Assembly: GCA_964482035.1 (NCBI GenBank)
Contig: CAYZVC010000001.1
Span: forward strand, 496,001 to 560,000
From: JANJWP01 sp964482035
GTDB lineage: Bacteria > Patescibacteriota > Gracilibacteria > BD1-5 > UBA2023
DNA: 64,000 nucleotides
Reading direction: 5' to 3'
Position 1 is the first letter of the stretch. Every line of letters begins with the position of its first letter. Shown here piece by piece: positions 32,741 to 41,569 of this stretch. A program made the translations under genes and the position numbers. The notes beneath the pieces are model-generated. The model was given only the letters and a program-made list of their open reading frames with translations, searched no databases and was not told the origin of the DNA.

Positions 32741-34696
32741 TTATATCTTTCCTCACCGGGTAATGATTTCGACGACTTCGCGGATGACGATTTCGTTTTC
32801 TCCCTTTTTCTGCAATTCGAGGAGCGTCTCGTATTTCCTACGGAGACGTTCTTCGAGTTTCAGCATCTTGAACCTGTCTTCGTTCTGGATGATCTTTTCG
32901 AGGTACTTCTTCATGCGGTCGTGGACGTACCCTTCGCGGAAGTTGTCCTGGATGCGCTGTTTGAGCTTGAGGTACTCGCCCATCTTGTAGAGCCGGTCGA
33001 GCTGGATGAGGCGGATCTTGAGTTCGCGCTCGAACTTCTCCTTCTTCAAGAGTTCCATGATTTCCGCGCGGTTGCGGTTCTTGAGGCCGCCGAAACTTTC
33101 GCGCTCCTTGAGTCCGACTTCGTCGAGGATGGCCTGCAGTTCGCCTTTATCGACGATGACGTCCTTATCGGTATTGCGGACCCAGATGAATCCGGATACG
33201 TCGTCGTCGAATACCGGCGCGAATTCTCAGGCGCTCTTGTAGATCATCTTATACGCCTTGTCTGGGTCGCATTCGGATTTGTAGATGGAATCCTTGAACG
33301 AGGCTTCGAGGCGGTTCAGTCCGTAGAACTCCCCTCCTTCCCCGTTTCGCGCTTCGACGAAACCGTCGGTATATCCGAAAAGCGCGTCCCGGTGCTTCAT
33401 GGCGATTTCCTTCGGCTTGATGGACGATACGTTCTTGATGACGCGAACTCAGAGGGCGAGATTGCCCGGAGTAATGAGTTCGGTAGCCTTCTCCGCATGG
33501 TGGAGGTAGATCATCTTGTCGTGTCCGGCACCGATGTACTGGAGAACGTTTCGTTCCGCGTCGTATTCGAAAAAGACGGCAGTTACGAACATGCGCGCCT
33601 TGATGCGGTCTTTAAGGTCGTTATTGATCCTTACGAAAAGCTCAGGAAACGATTTGATCTTCCGGACGTGTTCATGGAAGAGCTTCGAAAGCGCCGCTAC
33701 CGTAAAACCGGCCTGTACTCAGTGGCCGGTAGCGTCTCCGAAATAGAAGACCGTGCGTTTGCCTTCCGTGTAGGAACCGAAGGTGTCGCCCACGATCTGG
33801 TCCTTGCCACGGATTTCCCCGAAAAAGTCGAAGCCCGGGAGCGAGAAACCCGATACCGCTCTCGCGGTACCGGATTTTACTGCTTCGAGGAGGCGTTCGG
33901 AGCCTTCGGGCATGTCGATGATCCCACCGGCTCGCAGGAGCAAAGATTCGATATCCTTGAGACTTTTCTGTTCCCTGATGTACGCGGCGCGCTCTTTGCG
34001 TCCTTTTCCGTATTCGGCATATGCGGCCTTGATGCGCTGCATGATCGAAACCTTTGCGCCGTCGACCGAATTCTGCTTTTCATGGATTTCGGCACCGACT
34101 TCTTCGAAAAATTTCTGGAGGCGTTTCTGATTTTCGGCCTGACGTTCGGATTTCGTTTTCTGCTTCTCGCTGATGTCCTGCACCTTGGTAAGGAGCTTCA
34201 TCGCCTTCGGATTCCCTTCGAACGTTCCGACGAGAGCGCGGGCGGCCTGGAGGGCTTTGACGTAATCCTTCTTTTTCAGTTGGGCCTTCACTTCGTCTTC
34301 CATATCCGCGAACCGGCGGAGCTGGTGGAGTTCCGCGGCTTTCTCTTCGGCCGTCACTTTCTCGTGCTTGAGGTCGTCGATGAGACGGGAAATCGTGCGC
34401 TCCCATTTATAAAGGCCGTCGAGACGTGCCTGGAGCTGTTTCTTTTTCGCGTTCGCGGTTCTCGCGACGTCTTCGAGGTTGGTGGATTCGAGAACGGTGG
34501 CCTTACGTTCGGCCTGTTCGCTCCAGTTGATGCCCGATTTGATCTTCAGGAGGAGTTCGTGGGTGGCCATGAGGGCCGTATCGTAGTTTCCCGCCTTCCG
34601 GTACGTGTTGATCCACTCGACGGCATCGGTAAAATCGGTTACCGCCTCGGAGGCGGCATCCTTTTTTCCGAGAAGTCTTTTCAGCAGTGCGAACAC
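32741..34696 (-). CDS. SpoIIE/PP2C-type phosphatase inside the pilus operon
   Basis: A 651-residue cytoplasmic protein. Residues 1-290 are charged and helical, with coiled-coil potential. At about residues 295-520 lies a SpoIIE-type (PPM) serine phosphatase core: a GDTFGSY segment for the family's GGDFYD, YFGDATGHGVQAGFTVAALS for the GDxxGHG motif, and YIGAGHDKMIYL for the AGHxP motif. A further helical C-terminus (residues 540-651) follows. Four TGA codons encode Gly, one in the GHG motif itself. The GTG start follows a strong Shine-Dalgarno sequence (AAAGGAGG). Its place between pilB and pilC suggests phospho-regulation of pilus dynamics. Confidence 0.85.
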
Positions 34697-34720
34697 GTTA
34701 TCCTCCTTTAGGGTTTAGCG

Positions 34721-35989
34721 TTAAACGAGCTGCATTGCCTCTTCGATGCTCGTCTTTCCGGTAGCGGATTTGATGAGCGCGTCCTGCACGATGCCGACCA
34801 TGCCCAACTCTCGGGCTTTGTGGTCGAGTTCGGCGGCGGAAGCTTTTTCGAGAATGAGGGGATGCAGCGCTTCGTCCATGACGAGAACTTCATGGACGCC
34901 TACGCGGCCCTTGTATCCGAAGTCGTCGCATTCGGGACAGCCCACCGGCTGGTGGAAGTCCACGAGGGCGAGGTCGTCGTCGACCACTCAGGAGAGCTGT
35001 TCGGCGACGCGGTCCTTGAGCGAACCTTCGGGAAGGCGGTAGGTTCCGCGGGCGGAACATGCGGGACAGAGCCTGCGGACGAGACGCTGGGAAATGATCA
35101 TCTTCACCGAAGAGGTGATGAGGAACGGTTCGATGCCCATGTTGATGAGGCGCTGGATGGTTCCGGCGGCGGAGTTGGTATGGATGGTGGAGAGCACCAA
35201 GTGGCCGGTGAGCGCCGCTTCGATCGCGAGGGTCGCGGTTTCCTTGTCGCGGATTTCCCCGACCATGATGATGTCCGGGTCTTGGCGAACGAGGGAACGG
35301 AGCCCTTCCGCGAAGGTGAATCCCACCTGCGGACGGATTTGGCTCTGGTTGATGAACGGGATGTTGTATTCGACCGGGTCTTCGAGGGTCGAAATGTTGT
35401 TTTCGAGGGGATCGAAGCTCTTGAGCATCGAGAAAAGCGTGGTCGACTTACCGGAACCGGTAGGACCCGCGACGAGGATGATGCCGTACCGGCTTTCGAG
35501 GCTCGCTTTGATGCGCTCCATGTTCACGTCGAGAAAATCGAGCTTTTCGAGATTGAGGAGCGAAGTGTCCTGGCGGAGCATGCGCATTACCACCTTTTCG
35601 CCGTCGACCACCGGGATGATGCTGACACGGATGTCGACGTTTTCGTTGTGCTCTTCGGAGGTGTACGCGATCTTGCCGTCTTGCGGGCGGTACTTCTCGT
35701 CGATACGGAGGTTCGCCATGATCTTGATGCGCGAAATGAGTTTCGCGTATTCTTCATGGCTGATGCGGTCTATGAAAATGAAGTCCCCGGATACGCGGAA
35801 ACGGAGGTTGATGGAATCCCTCGAAGGCTCGATGTGGATGTCAGAAGCGCGCTCGGTAATGGCGAAATCGAAAAGGCCGTTGGAATAGCCGATGACGTCG
35901 CCTATGTCCTGACGGACTTCGTGCGCGAGGAATTTCTTAGGTGATTTTTCTTTGTGGAACACGGATCCTCTGGTTACCTTTTCTACCAT
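34721..35989 (-). CDS. pilB: type IV pilus assembly ATPase PilB (short N-terminus)
   Basis: A GspE/PilB ATPase of 422 residues if it starts at ATG 35987-35989. Motifs: ASDIHIEP, FRVSGDFI, Walker A GPTGSGKST, an Asp box (STLEDPVEY), Walker B IIMVGEIRD, and His box TGHLVLSTIHTNSA. The zinc Cys pairs are RLCPACSA and GCPECDDFG. TGA encodes Gly after the RVAEQLS segment. The long N1 domain of typical PilB proteins is missing. A good promoter overlaps this ATG, so the true start may be the GTG at 35960-35962. It heads the minus-strand pilus operon, divergent from the pilins. Confidence 0.92.
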
Positions 35990-36016
35990 TATAGGGCATT
36001 TTCGAAGCGTACGCAA
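35988..36016 (-). promoter_or_regulatory. consensus promoter of the pilB operon
   Basis: On the minus strand, TTGCGT (36011-36016) and a perfect TATAAT (35988-35993) are separated by 17 bases. The -10 box overlaps the upstream pilB ATG. Confidence 0.6.
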
Positions 36017-36317
36017 ATAACGTTCGCTTGCCGATTGGCTTTCCTTCGGTAAGGATACGGCATTGGAAGGCCAAATCCAAGAAGAAATGTTGAATGCCTA
36101 TTAAAGGGGAATTAAAAAAATATCAAATTTAACGTTGTTTTTTCTTTCAAGTGGGTAAAATATTCTTGTTCGGACGTATCTCTGGACCCGTATGACCGCT
36201 TTACTTTAAAAACGCGTTAAACGTTTGACAAGCAAAACCGCATATGGATTAATTGGAAACGTTCATTCGGAAACAAACCGTATGTACGTAATTATCTACC
36301 CCCTCTCCCCCTCTTCT
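36017..36317. other. divergent spacer between pilB and the first major pilin
   Basis: These 301 bases are AT-rich compared with the genes and contain no convincing gene. A -10-like TAAAAT lies at 36156-36161 with a weak TTGTTT upstream, which could start pilin transcription. The TTGCAA promoters of the second and third pilins are not repeated here. Confidence 0.5.
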
Positions 36318-36992
36318 ATGCTCGTACAGGCAAAGAACTCCAAGGGTTTCACCCTCGTGGAACTCATCGTAGTAATCACCATCCTCGCGATCCTCGCTAC
36401 GATCGGTTTCCTCTCCCTCCAGGGATACACCTCGGACGCTAAGAACACCAAGACCCAGGCGAACCTCCGCACCGTGTCCTCGTCCCTCGTAAACGAACAG
36501 GCGATCACCCAGCAGGGCTTCGACAGCTATATGTCCGGAGCTTTCGTTGGCGGGGCAAGCAATTACAATAGCTGGTCTGGAAATACCGCTGCCGGCTTCA
36601 CTGGCGGCACTATCTACGGTTCTGGCTTCCTCGCGTTCACCGGTGGAACCTACATGGCAGGTCAGCTCGACGCCGCAAAGCTCCGTATTGACGGTACCAA
36701 GTTCTTCGACACCAAGGCTTCTGGGGCTAAGAACCTCCTCCCGTACGCAGTAGGTGCCGCTTCGGTTAACGAAACCACCAACGGAAAGACCCGCCAGCGC
36801 ACCGTCTTCCAGGTTGCCGCCACCCTCAACAACGCCGGCGTAGAAACCGCGCTCGTGGAAGGTACCTACGGAACCGGTGTCAATACCGACCTTAAGGGAC
36901 TTGTACGCGACGGTACCGTTACCGCAGCTTCCGCAAACGATGGCGACGCTGTAGTCGCAGGCGCAAGCAAGGTTCCGTACACCACCAAGTAA
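36318..36992 (+). CDS. type IV major pilin 1
   Basis: A 224-residue type IV pilin. The short leader ends in KNSKG, followed by FTLVELIVVITILAILATIG, the class III signal and hydrophobic assembly helix; Glu5 of the mature protein is present. The ATG at 36318 is preferred to an upstream one because it gives the short leader shared with the next two pilins. The first 207 bases are identical to pilin 2. The middle differs and the C-terminal part (NETTNGKTRQRTVFQVAAT, VEGTYGTG) is shared. There is no TGA codon despite many glycines. A terminator follows. Confidence 0.94.
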   Translation: MLVQAKNSKGFTLVELIVVITILAILATIGFLSLQGYTSDAKNTKTQANLRTVSSSLVNEQAITQQGFDSYMSGAFVGGASNYNSWSGNTAAGFTGGTIYGSGFLAFTGGTYMAGQLDAAKLRIDGTKFFDTKASGAKNLLPYAVGAASVNETTNGKTRQRTVFQVAATLNNAGVETALVEGTYGTGVNTDLKGLVRDGTVTAASANDGDAVVAGASKVPYTTK

Positions 36993-37028
36993 TCGAAGAT
37001 CGCATTCACGCTTTCTCACATACGTATG

Positions 37029-37055
37029 AAAACCGCTCCCCAGGGGGCGGTTTTC
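37029..37055 (+). terminator. terminator of pilin 1
   Basis: AAAACCGC facing GCGGTTTT, with CCCC/GGGG in the stem. Confidence 0.8.
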
Positions 37056-37115
37056 TATTGATTGAAATGTTAAATTTAAACATTTAGGGGGTTAACAAAA
37101 AGTTAATCAATAAAT

Positions 37116-37143
37116 TTGCAAAGCGAAAAAAGCCTAGTAGACT
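37116..37143 (+). promoter_or_regulatory. pilin 2 promoter
   Basis: TTGCAA and TAGACT with a 16-base spacer, preceded by TTAACAAAAAGTTAAT. The same arrangement (TTGCAA-16-TAAACT) lies before pilin 3. Confidence 0.7.
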
Positions 37144-37204
37144 TGTCAGCGTAAAAGGGTCGAGAGGCCGTTTACTCAAAGAGTTATTTTCTTTTCTTCC
37201 TTCT

Positions 37205-37852
37205 ATGCTCGTACAGGCAAAGAACTCCAAGGGTTTCACCCTCGTGGAACTCATCGTAGTAATCACCATCCTCGCGATCCTCGCTACGATCGGTTTCCTC
37301 TCCCTCCAGGGATACACCTCGGACGCTAAGAACACCAAGACCCAGGCGAACCTCCGCACCGTGTCCTCGTCCCTCGTAAACGAACAGGCGATCACCCAGC
37401 AGGGCTTCGACAACTATATGGTAATGGGTACTGGTAATACCTTCTCCGGAGGCACTACCTACACTGGCGGTACCATCTACGGATCGGGCGTACTCACCTT
37501 CACCGGAGGCTCCTACTTCGCAGGAACCCTCGACGCCGCCAAGCTCCGTATCGACGGATCCAAGTTCTTCGACACCAACGCTACCGATAAGAACCTCCGT
37601 CCGTACGCCGTGGGCGCCGCAGCGGTTAACGAAACCACCAACAACAAGACCCGCCAGCGCACCGTGTTCCAGGTTGCCGCTACCCTCAACAACGCCGGCG
37701 TAGAAACCGCGCTCGTGGAAGGCACCTACGGAACCGGTGTCGCTTCCGACATGCCGGGTCTCATCAAAAAGTATGACGTAGCAGTCTCTTCCGCAAACTC
37801 CGGCTCGACCGTTGTCGCAGGTGGAACCGCTCTTCCGTACACCACCAAGTAA
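37205..37852 (+). CDS. type IV major pilin 2
   Basis: A 215-residue pilin with the same leader and N-terminal helix as pilin 1 (identical DNA over 207 bases). Its variable central region is shorter and Gly/Thr-rich (MVMGTGNTFSGGTTYTGGTI). The conserved C-terminal block NETTNNKTRQRTVFQVAAT follows, then a divergent tail. No TGA codon, no Cys pair and no Shine-Dalgarno sequence before the ATG. It has its own promoter and terminator, so the three pilins can be expressed independently. Confidence 0.94.
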   Translation: MLVQAKNSKGFTLVELIVVITILAILATIGFLSLQGYTSDAKNTKTQANLRTVSSSLVNEQAITQQGFDNYMVMGTGNTFSGGTTYTGGTIYGSGVLTFTGGSYFAGTLDAAKLRIDGSKFFDTNATDKNLRPYAVGAAAVNETTNNKTRQRTVFQVAATLNNAGVETALVEGTYGTGVASDMPGLIKKYDVAVSSANSGSTVVAGGTALPYTTK

Positions 37853-37881
37853 TCGAAGATCGCACTTCTGCTTTCATCTCG

Positions 37882-37909
37882 AAAAACGCTCCATCACGGA
37901 GCGTTTTTC
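37882..37909 (+). terminator. terminator of pilin 2
   Basis: AAAAACGCTCC-ATCAC-GGAGCGTTTTT. Confidence 0.85.
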
Positions 37910-37967
37910 GTTTATTTAGTATAGTTAATTTTTCAACTAATTATTAACAAGAAGTTAATAAAAAGAT

Positions 37968-37995
37968 TTGCAATCGAAAAAAAGCGTACTAAACT
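37968..37995 (+). promoter_or_regulatory. pilin 3 promoter
   Basis: TTGCAA and TAAACT with a 16-base spacer, preceded by TTAACAAGAAGTTAAT, matching the pilin 2 promoter. The leader that follows (AAAGGGTC, GAGTTATTT) is also shared with pilin 2. Confidence 0.7.
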
Positions 37996-38055
37996 GATTC
38001 CAGTTAAAGGGTCTGGCGATTCTTTACACCGAGTTATTTCCTCTCAACCATTTCT

Positions 38056-38724
38056 ATGCTCGTACAGGCAATGAAGAACTCCAAGGGTTTCACCCTCGTG
38101 GAACTCATCGTAGTAATCACCATCCTCGCGATCCTCGCTACGATCGGTTTCCTCTCCCTCCAGGGATACACCTCGGACGCTAAGAACACCAAGACCCAGG
38201 CGAACCTCCGCACCGTGGCTTCCTCGCTCGTAAACGAACAGGCGATCACCCAGCAGGGCTTCGACTACTACATGTCCGGCGCTTTCGCAGGATACTCGGC
38301 CGCAGGTAACGACAACACCTTCTCCGGAACCTCCCTCGTATCCGGTCTTGTCTACTCCGGAACCCTCTACTTCAAGTCCGGCGCGTACATGGCCGGTACT
38401 CTCGACGCTACCAAGCTCCGCATCGACGGTGCCAAGTTCTTCGACAAGACCTCGACCGGCGTTCTCCTTCCGTACGCAGTAGGTGCCGCTTCGGTTAACG
38501 AAACCACCAACGGCAAGACCCGCCAGCGCACCGTCTTCCAGGTTGCCGCTACCCTCAACAACGCCGGCGTAGAAACCGCGCTCGTAGAAGGTACCTACGG
38601 AACCGGCGCCTCGACCGACATGGCAGGCCTCATCGTAGCCTCCAACCTCGCAACCGCAGGTACCCCGGCCCTTACCGACGCAGTCGTAGCAGGATCCTCC
38701 AAGATTCCGTACAGCACCAAGTAA
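38056..38724 (+). CDS. type IV major pilin 3
   Basis: A 222-residue pilin of the same family; the leader carries one extra residue (MLVQAMKNSKG). The N-terminal helix is identical to pilins 1 and 2. The central region (FAGYSAAGNDNTFSGTSLVS) is unique, and the C-terminal NETTNGKTRQRTVFQVAAT block is conserved. No TGA codon. Shared promoter architecture and a separate terminator suggest that these are alternative or co-assembled major subunits. Confidence 0.94.
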   Translation: MLVQAMKNSKGFTLVELIVVITILAILATIGFLSLQGYTSDAKNTKTQANLRTVASSLVNEQAITQQGFDYYMSGAFAGYSAAGNDNTFSGTSLVSGLVYSGTLYFKSGAYMAGTLDATKLRIDGAKFFDKTSTGVLLPYAVGAASVNETTNGKTRQRTVFQVAATLNNAGVETALVEGTYGTGASTDMAGLIVASNLATAGTPALTDAVVAGSSKIPYSTK

Positions 38725-38747
38725 TCGCCGTTCTGACGAAAAAAATG

Positions 38748-38772
38748 AAAACCCCTCTCCGGAGGGGTTTTC
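38748..38772 (+). terminator. terminator of pilin 3
   Basis: AAAACCCCTC-TCC-GGAGGGGTTTTC. Confidence 0.85.
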
Positions 38773-38866
38773 TCGTTCACCATTCGTTCGCATTCGCATT
38801 GAATTTTTCAGGAAATCCCGTACTCTTGGACGCGTTACGAATTTATCCGCATTTCCCTTCCGTAGA

Positions 38867-39613
38867 ATGCTCAACGTCTCGAATACCAAGGGCTTCACGC
38901 TCGTCGAGCTCCTCGTCGTAATCACCATCCTCGCCATCATTTCCGTAGTTGCCTACACCAGCTTCGGCGGCGCGACCGACAAGGCGAAGAATTCCACCAA
39001 ACTCCAACAGCTCGCGTCCATCGATGGGGCGCTCGGGCTTTTCTACCAAGAAAAATCCTACTATCCGATGCCGGCTGCCAAGGGCGTGACCGAATTCTGG
39101 GGATATGACAATTCGACGAACGCGCTCCTTACGAACGCCGTCACCGTCACCATGAACGGCGACGCGGTAGCGACCGTATCGGCTGGCGCCGGCGGAGGCA
39201 AGGTCATCTCCGGCGACGCGACTACCCAAATCGGGGCGAAGGGCGTCATGAACCAGGACGTTCTCGGCAAGCAGTACCTTTCGCAGGATCTCGTAGACCC
39301 GGCCGTCAAAGACGTGAAGGTAGGCGATACCAAGACCATGAAGGATTACGGCATCGGACATTACGTATACGGCGTCTACGCGAAAAACAACACCGACTGG
39401 ACTTCCGCTTCCAAGAAAGGACAGGCGTACAACCTCGCCGCGACCATCGTAGACGACCAGAAGGGCGAAATCGCCAAGGTAACCGGAAACTTCGACTCCA
39501 AATTCAACAACTGCGCGGCTTGCCCCTCGTCCCTTATCGGACCGGGCGGCGTGACCGGCAGCGGAGGATTGGTAGACGGAGACGTCGCCAAGGTATATCC
39601 GATTTCGTTCTAA
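38867..39613 (+). CDS. type IV pilin 4 / minor pilin
   Basis: A 248-residue prepilin with leader MLNVSNTKG and helix FTLVELLVVITILAIISVVA. Its body is unlike the three major pilins and more like pseudopilins of the GspG type (LQQLASIDGALGLFYQEKSYYPMP). Two Cys near the C-terminus (NNCAACPSS) could form a small loop. No TGA codon occurs, although several GG pairs are present. It ends 21 bases before clpP and is probably transcribed with it or just ahead of it. A structural or tip role is likely. Confidence 0.88.
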   Translation: MLNVSNTKGFTLVELLVVITILAIISVVAYTSFGGATDKAKNSTKLQQLASIDGALGLFYQEKSYYPMPAAKGVTEFWGYDNSTNALLTNAVTVTMNGDAVATVSAGAGGGKVISGDATTQIGAKGVMNQDVLGKQYLSQDLVDPAVKDVKVGDTKTMKDYGIGHYVYGVYAKNNTDWTSASKKGQAYNLAATIVDDQKGEIAKVTGNFDSKFNNCAACPSSLIGPGGVTGSGGLVDGDVAKVYPISF

Positions 39614-39634
39614 TTCCATTCCACGAACCGACCA

Positions 39635-40264
39635 ATGACTTACGACCCCGTAACCGGCTTCGCGCCGAAGAAGACGAAACGCGCCACGCTCATCCCCACC
39701 GTCATCGATAAGACCCCGTCGGGAGAACGCGTATACGACATCTACTCCCGCCTTCTCGAAGACCGTATCATCTTCCTTGGCGACGCCATCGACTCGATGG
39801 TAGCCAACACCGTAGTCGCCCAGCTCCTCTTTTTGGAAAAGGTCGACCCGAAGGCCCCCATCACCATGTACGTCAACTCCCCGGGAGGACACGTGAGCGC
39901 CGGTCTCGCCATTTACGATACGATGCAGCATATCAAGCCGGAGGTATCCACCGTCTGCGTAGGCCTCGCGGCTTCCATGGGCGCGGTCATCCTCGCCGGC
40001 GGAGCCAAGGGCAAGCGCTACTCGCTCCCCCACTCCGAAATCATGATCCACCAGCCTTTGGGCGGTGCGGAAGGCCAGGCGAAAGACATTAAGATCGCCG
40101 CCGAAAACATCATCAAAACGGGAAGCGTGCTCTACGAAATCCTCGCGAAACACACCGGCAAGCCGGTAAGCCAAGTGGAAATCGACTGCGACCGCGACAA
40201 CTTCATGTCGCCGGAAGACGCCCTCGCCTACGGACTCATCGACAAGATCATCAAGAACCGCTAA
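39635..40264 (+). CDS. clpP: ATP-dependent Clp protease proteolytic subunit ClpP
   Basis: A 209-residue serine protease subunit. The catalytic Ser lies in GLAASMGAVILAGGA (about residue 115), His in SEIMIHQPLGG (about 140) and Asp in the DRDNFMSPEDALAYGLID region. The N-terminal part has RLLEDRIIFLG, and the handle region EILAKHTGK is standard. Full family length. No TGA codon. No Clp ATPase is encoded nearby. The adjacent genes encode pilin and lipoprotein-processing proteins. Confidence 0.96.
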   Translation: MTYDPVTGFAPKKTKRATLIPTVIDKTPSGERVYDIYSRLLEDRIIFLGDAIDSMVANTVVAQLLFLEKVDPKAPITMYVNSPGGHVSAGLAIYDTMQHIKPEVSTVCVGLAASMGAVILAGGAKGKRYSLPHSEIMIHQPLGGAEGQAKDIKIAAENIIKTGSVLYEILAKHTGKPVSQVEIDCDRDNFMSPEDALAYGLIDKIIKNR

Positions 40265-40290
40265 TCCGGTTCGAAACCAACCCCGCAAGC

Positions 40291-40761
40291 ATGAAGTACA
40301 AAAGCCCCCTCGTATTCGTATCCACGTTTTCGACGGGGCTTTTCGTTGATTTCGCGACCAAAAGGTACGCGGAAACCGAGTTCGTCGAAAAGAAGACCGA
40401 AATCCTCGGGGATTGGCTCGTTTTGAGATTCCAGAGCAATCCGTGAATCGCCTTTTCAGCGCCCGTCACCTGATTGCCGCTCAAGATTCTCACGCTCGTA
40501 CTCATCGCGTACGTGGCGTATTTTTACGCGAAGGAAGAAAAATTCCGCTGAACGGCCATGGTCGACATGGCGTACGCGGCGTTTCTCGCCTGAGCCGTCG
40601 GAAACGGCATCGACCGTATCTGGATGGGAAAAGTCACGGATTTCATAGACTTGAAATATTTTGCGAATTTCAACGTAGCCGATATCATTATCACCGTATC
40701 CGCCGCGTTTCTCGTGGCATTCCATTTCTTCCATGAACGCAAACTCCGAACACGAAAATAA
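40291..40761 (+). CDS. lspA: lipoprotein signal peptidase LspA
   Basis: A 156-residue aspartyl peptidase with four TM segments that removes prolipoprotein signal peptides. Visible family motifs are VDFATKRYA near the N-terminus, QSNPGIAFSAP, AGAVGNGIDRIW with the first catalytic Asp, and NFNVADIIITVS with the second. All four TGA codons fall on Gly, including the Gly of NPGIAF and the first Gly of AGAVGN. The 3' end overlaps the next gene by 29 bases in another frame. With lgt 1.4 kb downstream it forms a lipoprotein-maturation group. Confidence 0.93.
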
Positions 40762-41542
40762 CGTCGCCCGAGCGGCCGTCGAACAAGAAGTCCACAATGA
40801 GGACGCGCTCACTTCCGAAGACCTCCTCGGTCCTCCGAAAATCGACTTCCTCTCCGTCGGGCTCTCCACTATCGGAAACCTCGTATCCGGCTTCGTAGGC
40901 GGTCTCGTCATCTTCGTAGCGACGCTCCTTTTCCTCCGTGCCGCCAAAATCGCGTCTCCGGGAATATTCCCGTACGTGCTCGCGCTCGTAGGATTCTTCG
41001 CCATCATGATTTCGACCTACCTGTCGCTCTTCATGAATTCGCTGGTCTTTCCGAACAAATACAAGGAAGGCCTCGCGACGTTCGGGCAGACGTTCGCGTT
41101 CTCGATCCTCCTCTTCATTCTCGTCGTACCGCTCTACGTATACATGAACTCGGTCAATATCGACCGCATCATCTTCGTGTTCGTACTGCACGTGCTCCTG
41201 AATTCGCTCGGGGTCCTGCTCATCTCTGAGATTCTTTCCAATTACCGCTACGCAGCGCTCGCCGTGTATTCCGGCTTCGCCGGATTCTTCATGGCGACGG
41301 CCGCTTCGGTAGTGTTCTTCATGAACTTCAGCGAATCGGATTCGATGATCTATTCCCTCGTGGGCGTCATCGTCGTCGTAAACGTGCTCATGACGTTCTT
41401 CCGATTGCTTACCGAACTCGCGTATTACAAGTTCTACAAGCTCACCGGCCTCGATCCCCTGGGCGACATCTACGCCCGCATCGAACGCGACGAGAACGAA
41501 ATCCTCGCGCGCGCCGAACAGGACCTCGTGAAATTCCAATAA
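40733..41542 (+). CDS. polytopic membrane protein, 269 residues
   Basis: An acidic cytoplasmic N-terminus (residues 1-38) is followed by six or seven TM helices (for example LVSGFVGGLVIFVATLLFL and YSLVGVIVVVNVLMTFF). The C-terminal tail is acidic and helical (DENEILARAEQDLVKFQ). I recognise no named family; similar proteins seem typical of Candidate Phyla Radiation genomes, but this is an impression. The gene has no TGA codon. It overlaps lspA by 29 bases and lies 27 bases before the AMMECR1 gene, so it is within the operon. Confidence 0.78.
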   Translation: MNANSEHENNVARAAVEQEVHNEDALTSEDLLGPPKIDFLSVGLSTIGNLVSGFVGGLVIFVATLLFLRAAKIASPGIFPYVLALVGFFAIMISTYLSLFMNSLVFPNKYKEGLATFGQTFAFSILLFILVVPLYVYMNSVNIDRIIFVFVLHVLLNSLGVLLISEILSNYRYAALAVYSGFAGFFMATAASVVFFMNFSESDSMIYSLVGVIVVVNVLMTFFRLLTELAYYKFYKLTGLDPLGDIYARIERDENEILARAEQDLVKFQ

Positions 41543-41569
41543 GAAACCCGTTCCCCAATCACCCGACCC

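Larger units (their letters stand above)
36318..38262 (+). repeat. near-identical 5' pilin segments in three copies
   Basis: The first 69 codons recur at 36318-36524, 37205-37411 and 38056-38262. Copies 1 and 2 are identical base for base. Copy 3 differs by one inserted Met codon after codon 5 and a few changes near VASSLV. This suggests recent duplication or gene conversion. Confidence 0.9.

Noticed and set aside
30524..34711. A 1395-codon open frame on the plus strand opposite the pilus operon.
   Set aside because: It is the antisense shadow of pilT, pilC, the phosphatase and pilB, which carry clear motifs. GC-rich codon patterns on the opposite strand produce stop-poor frames.
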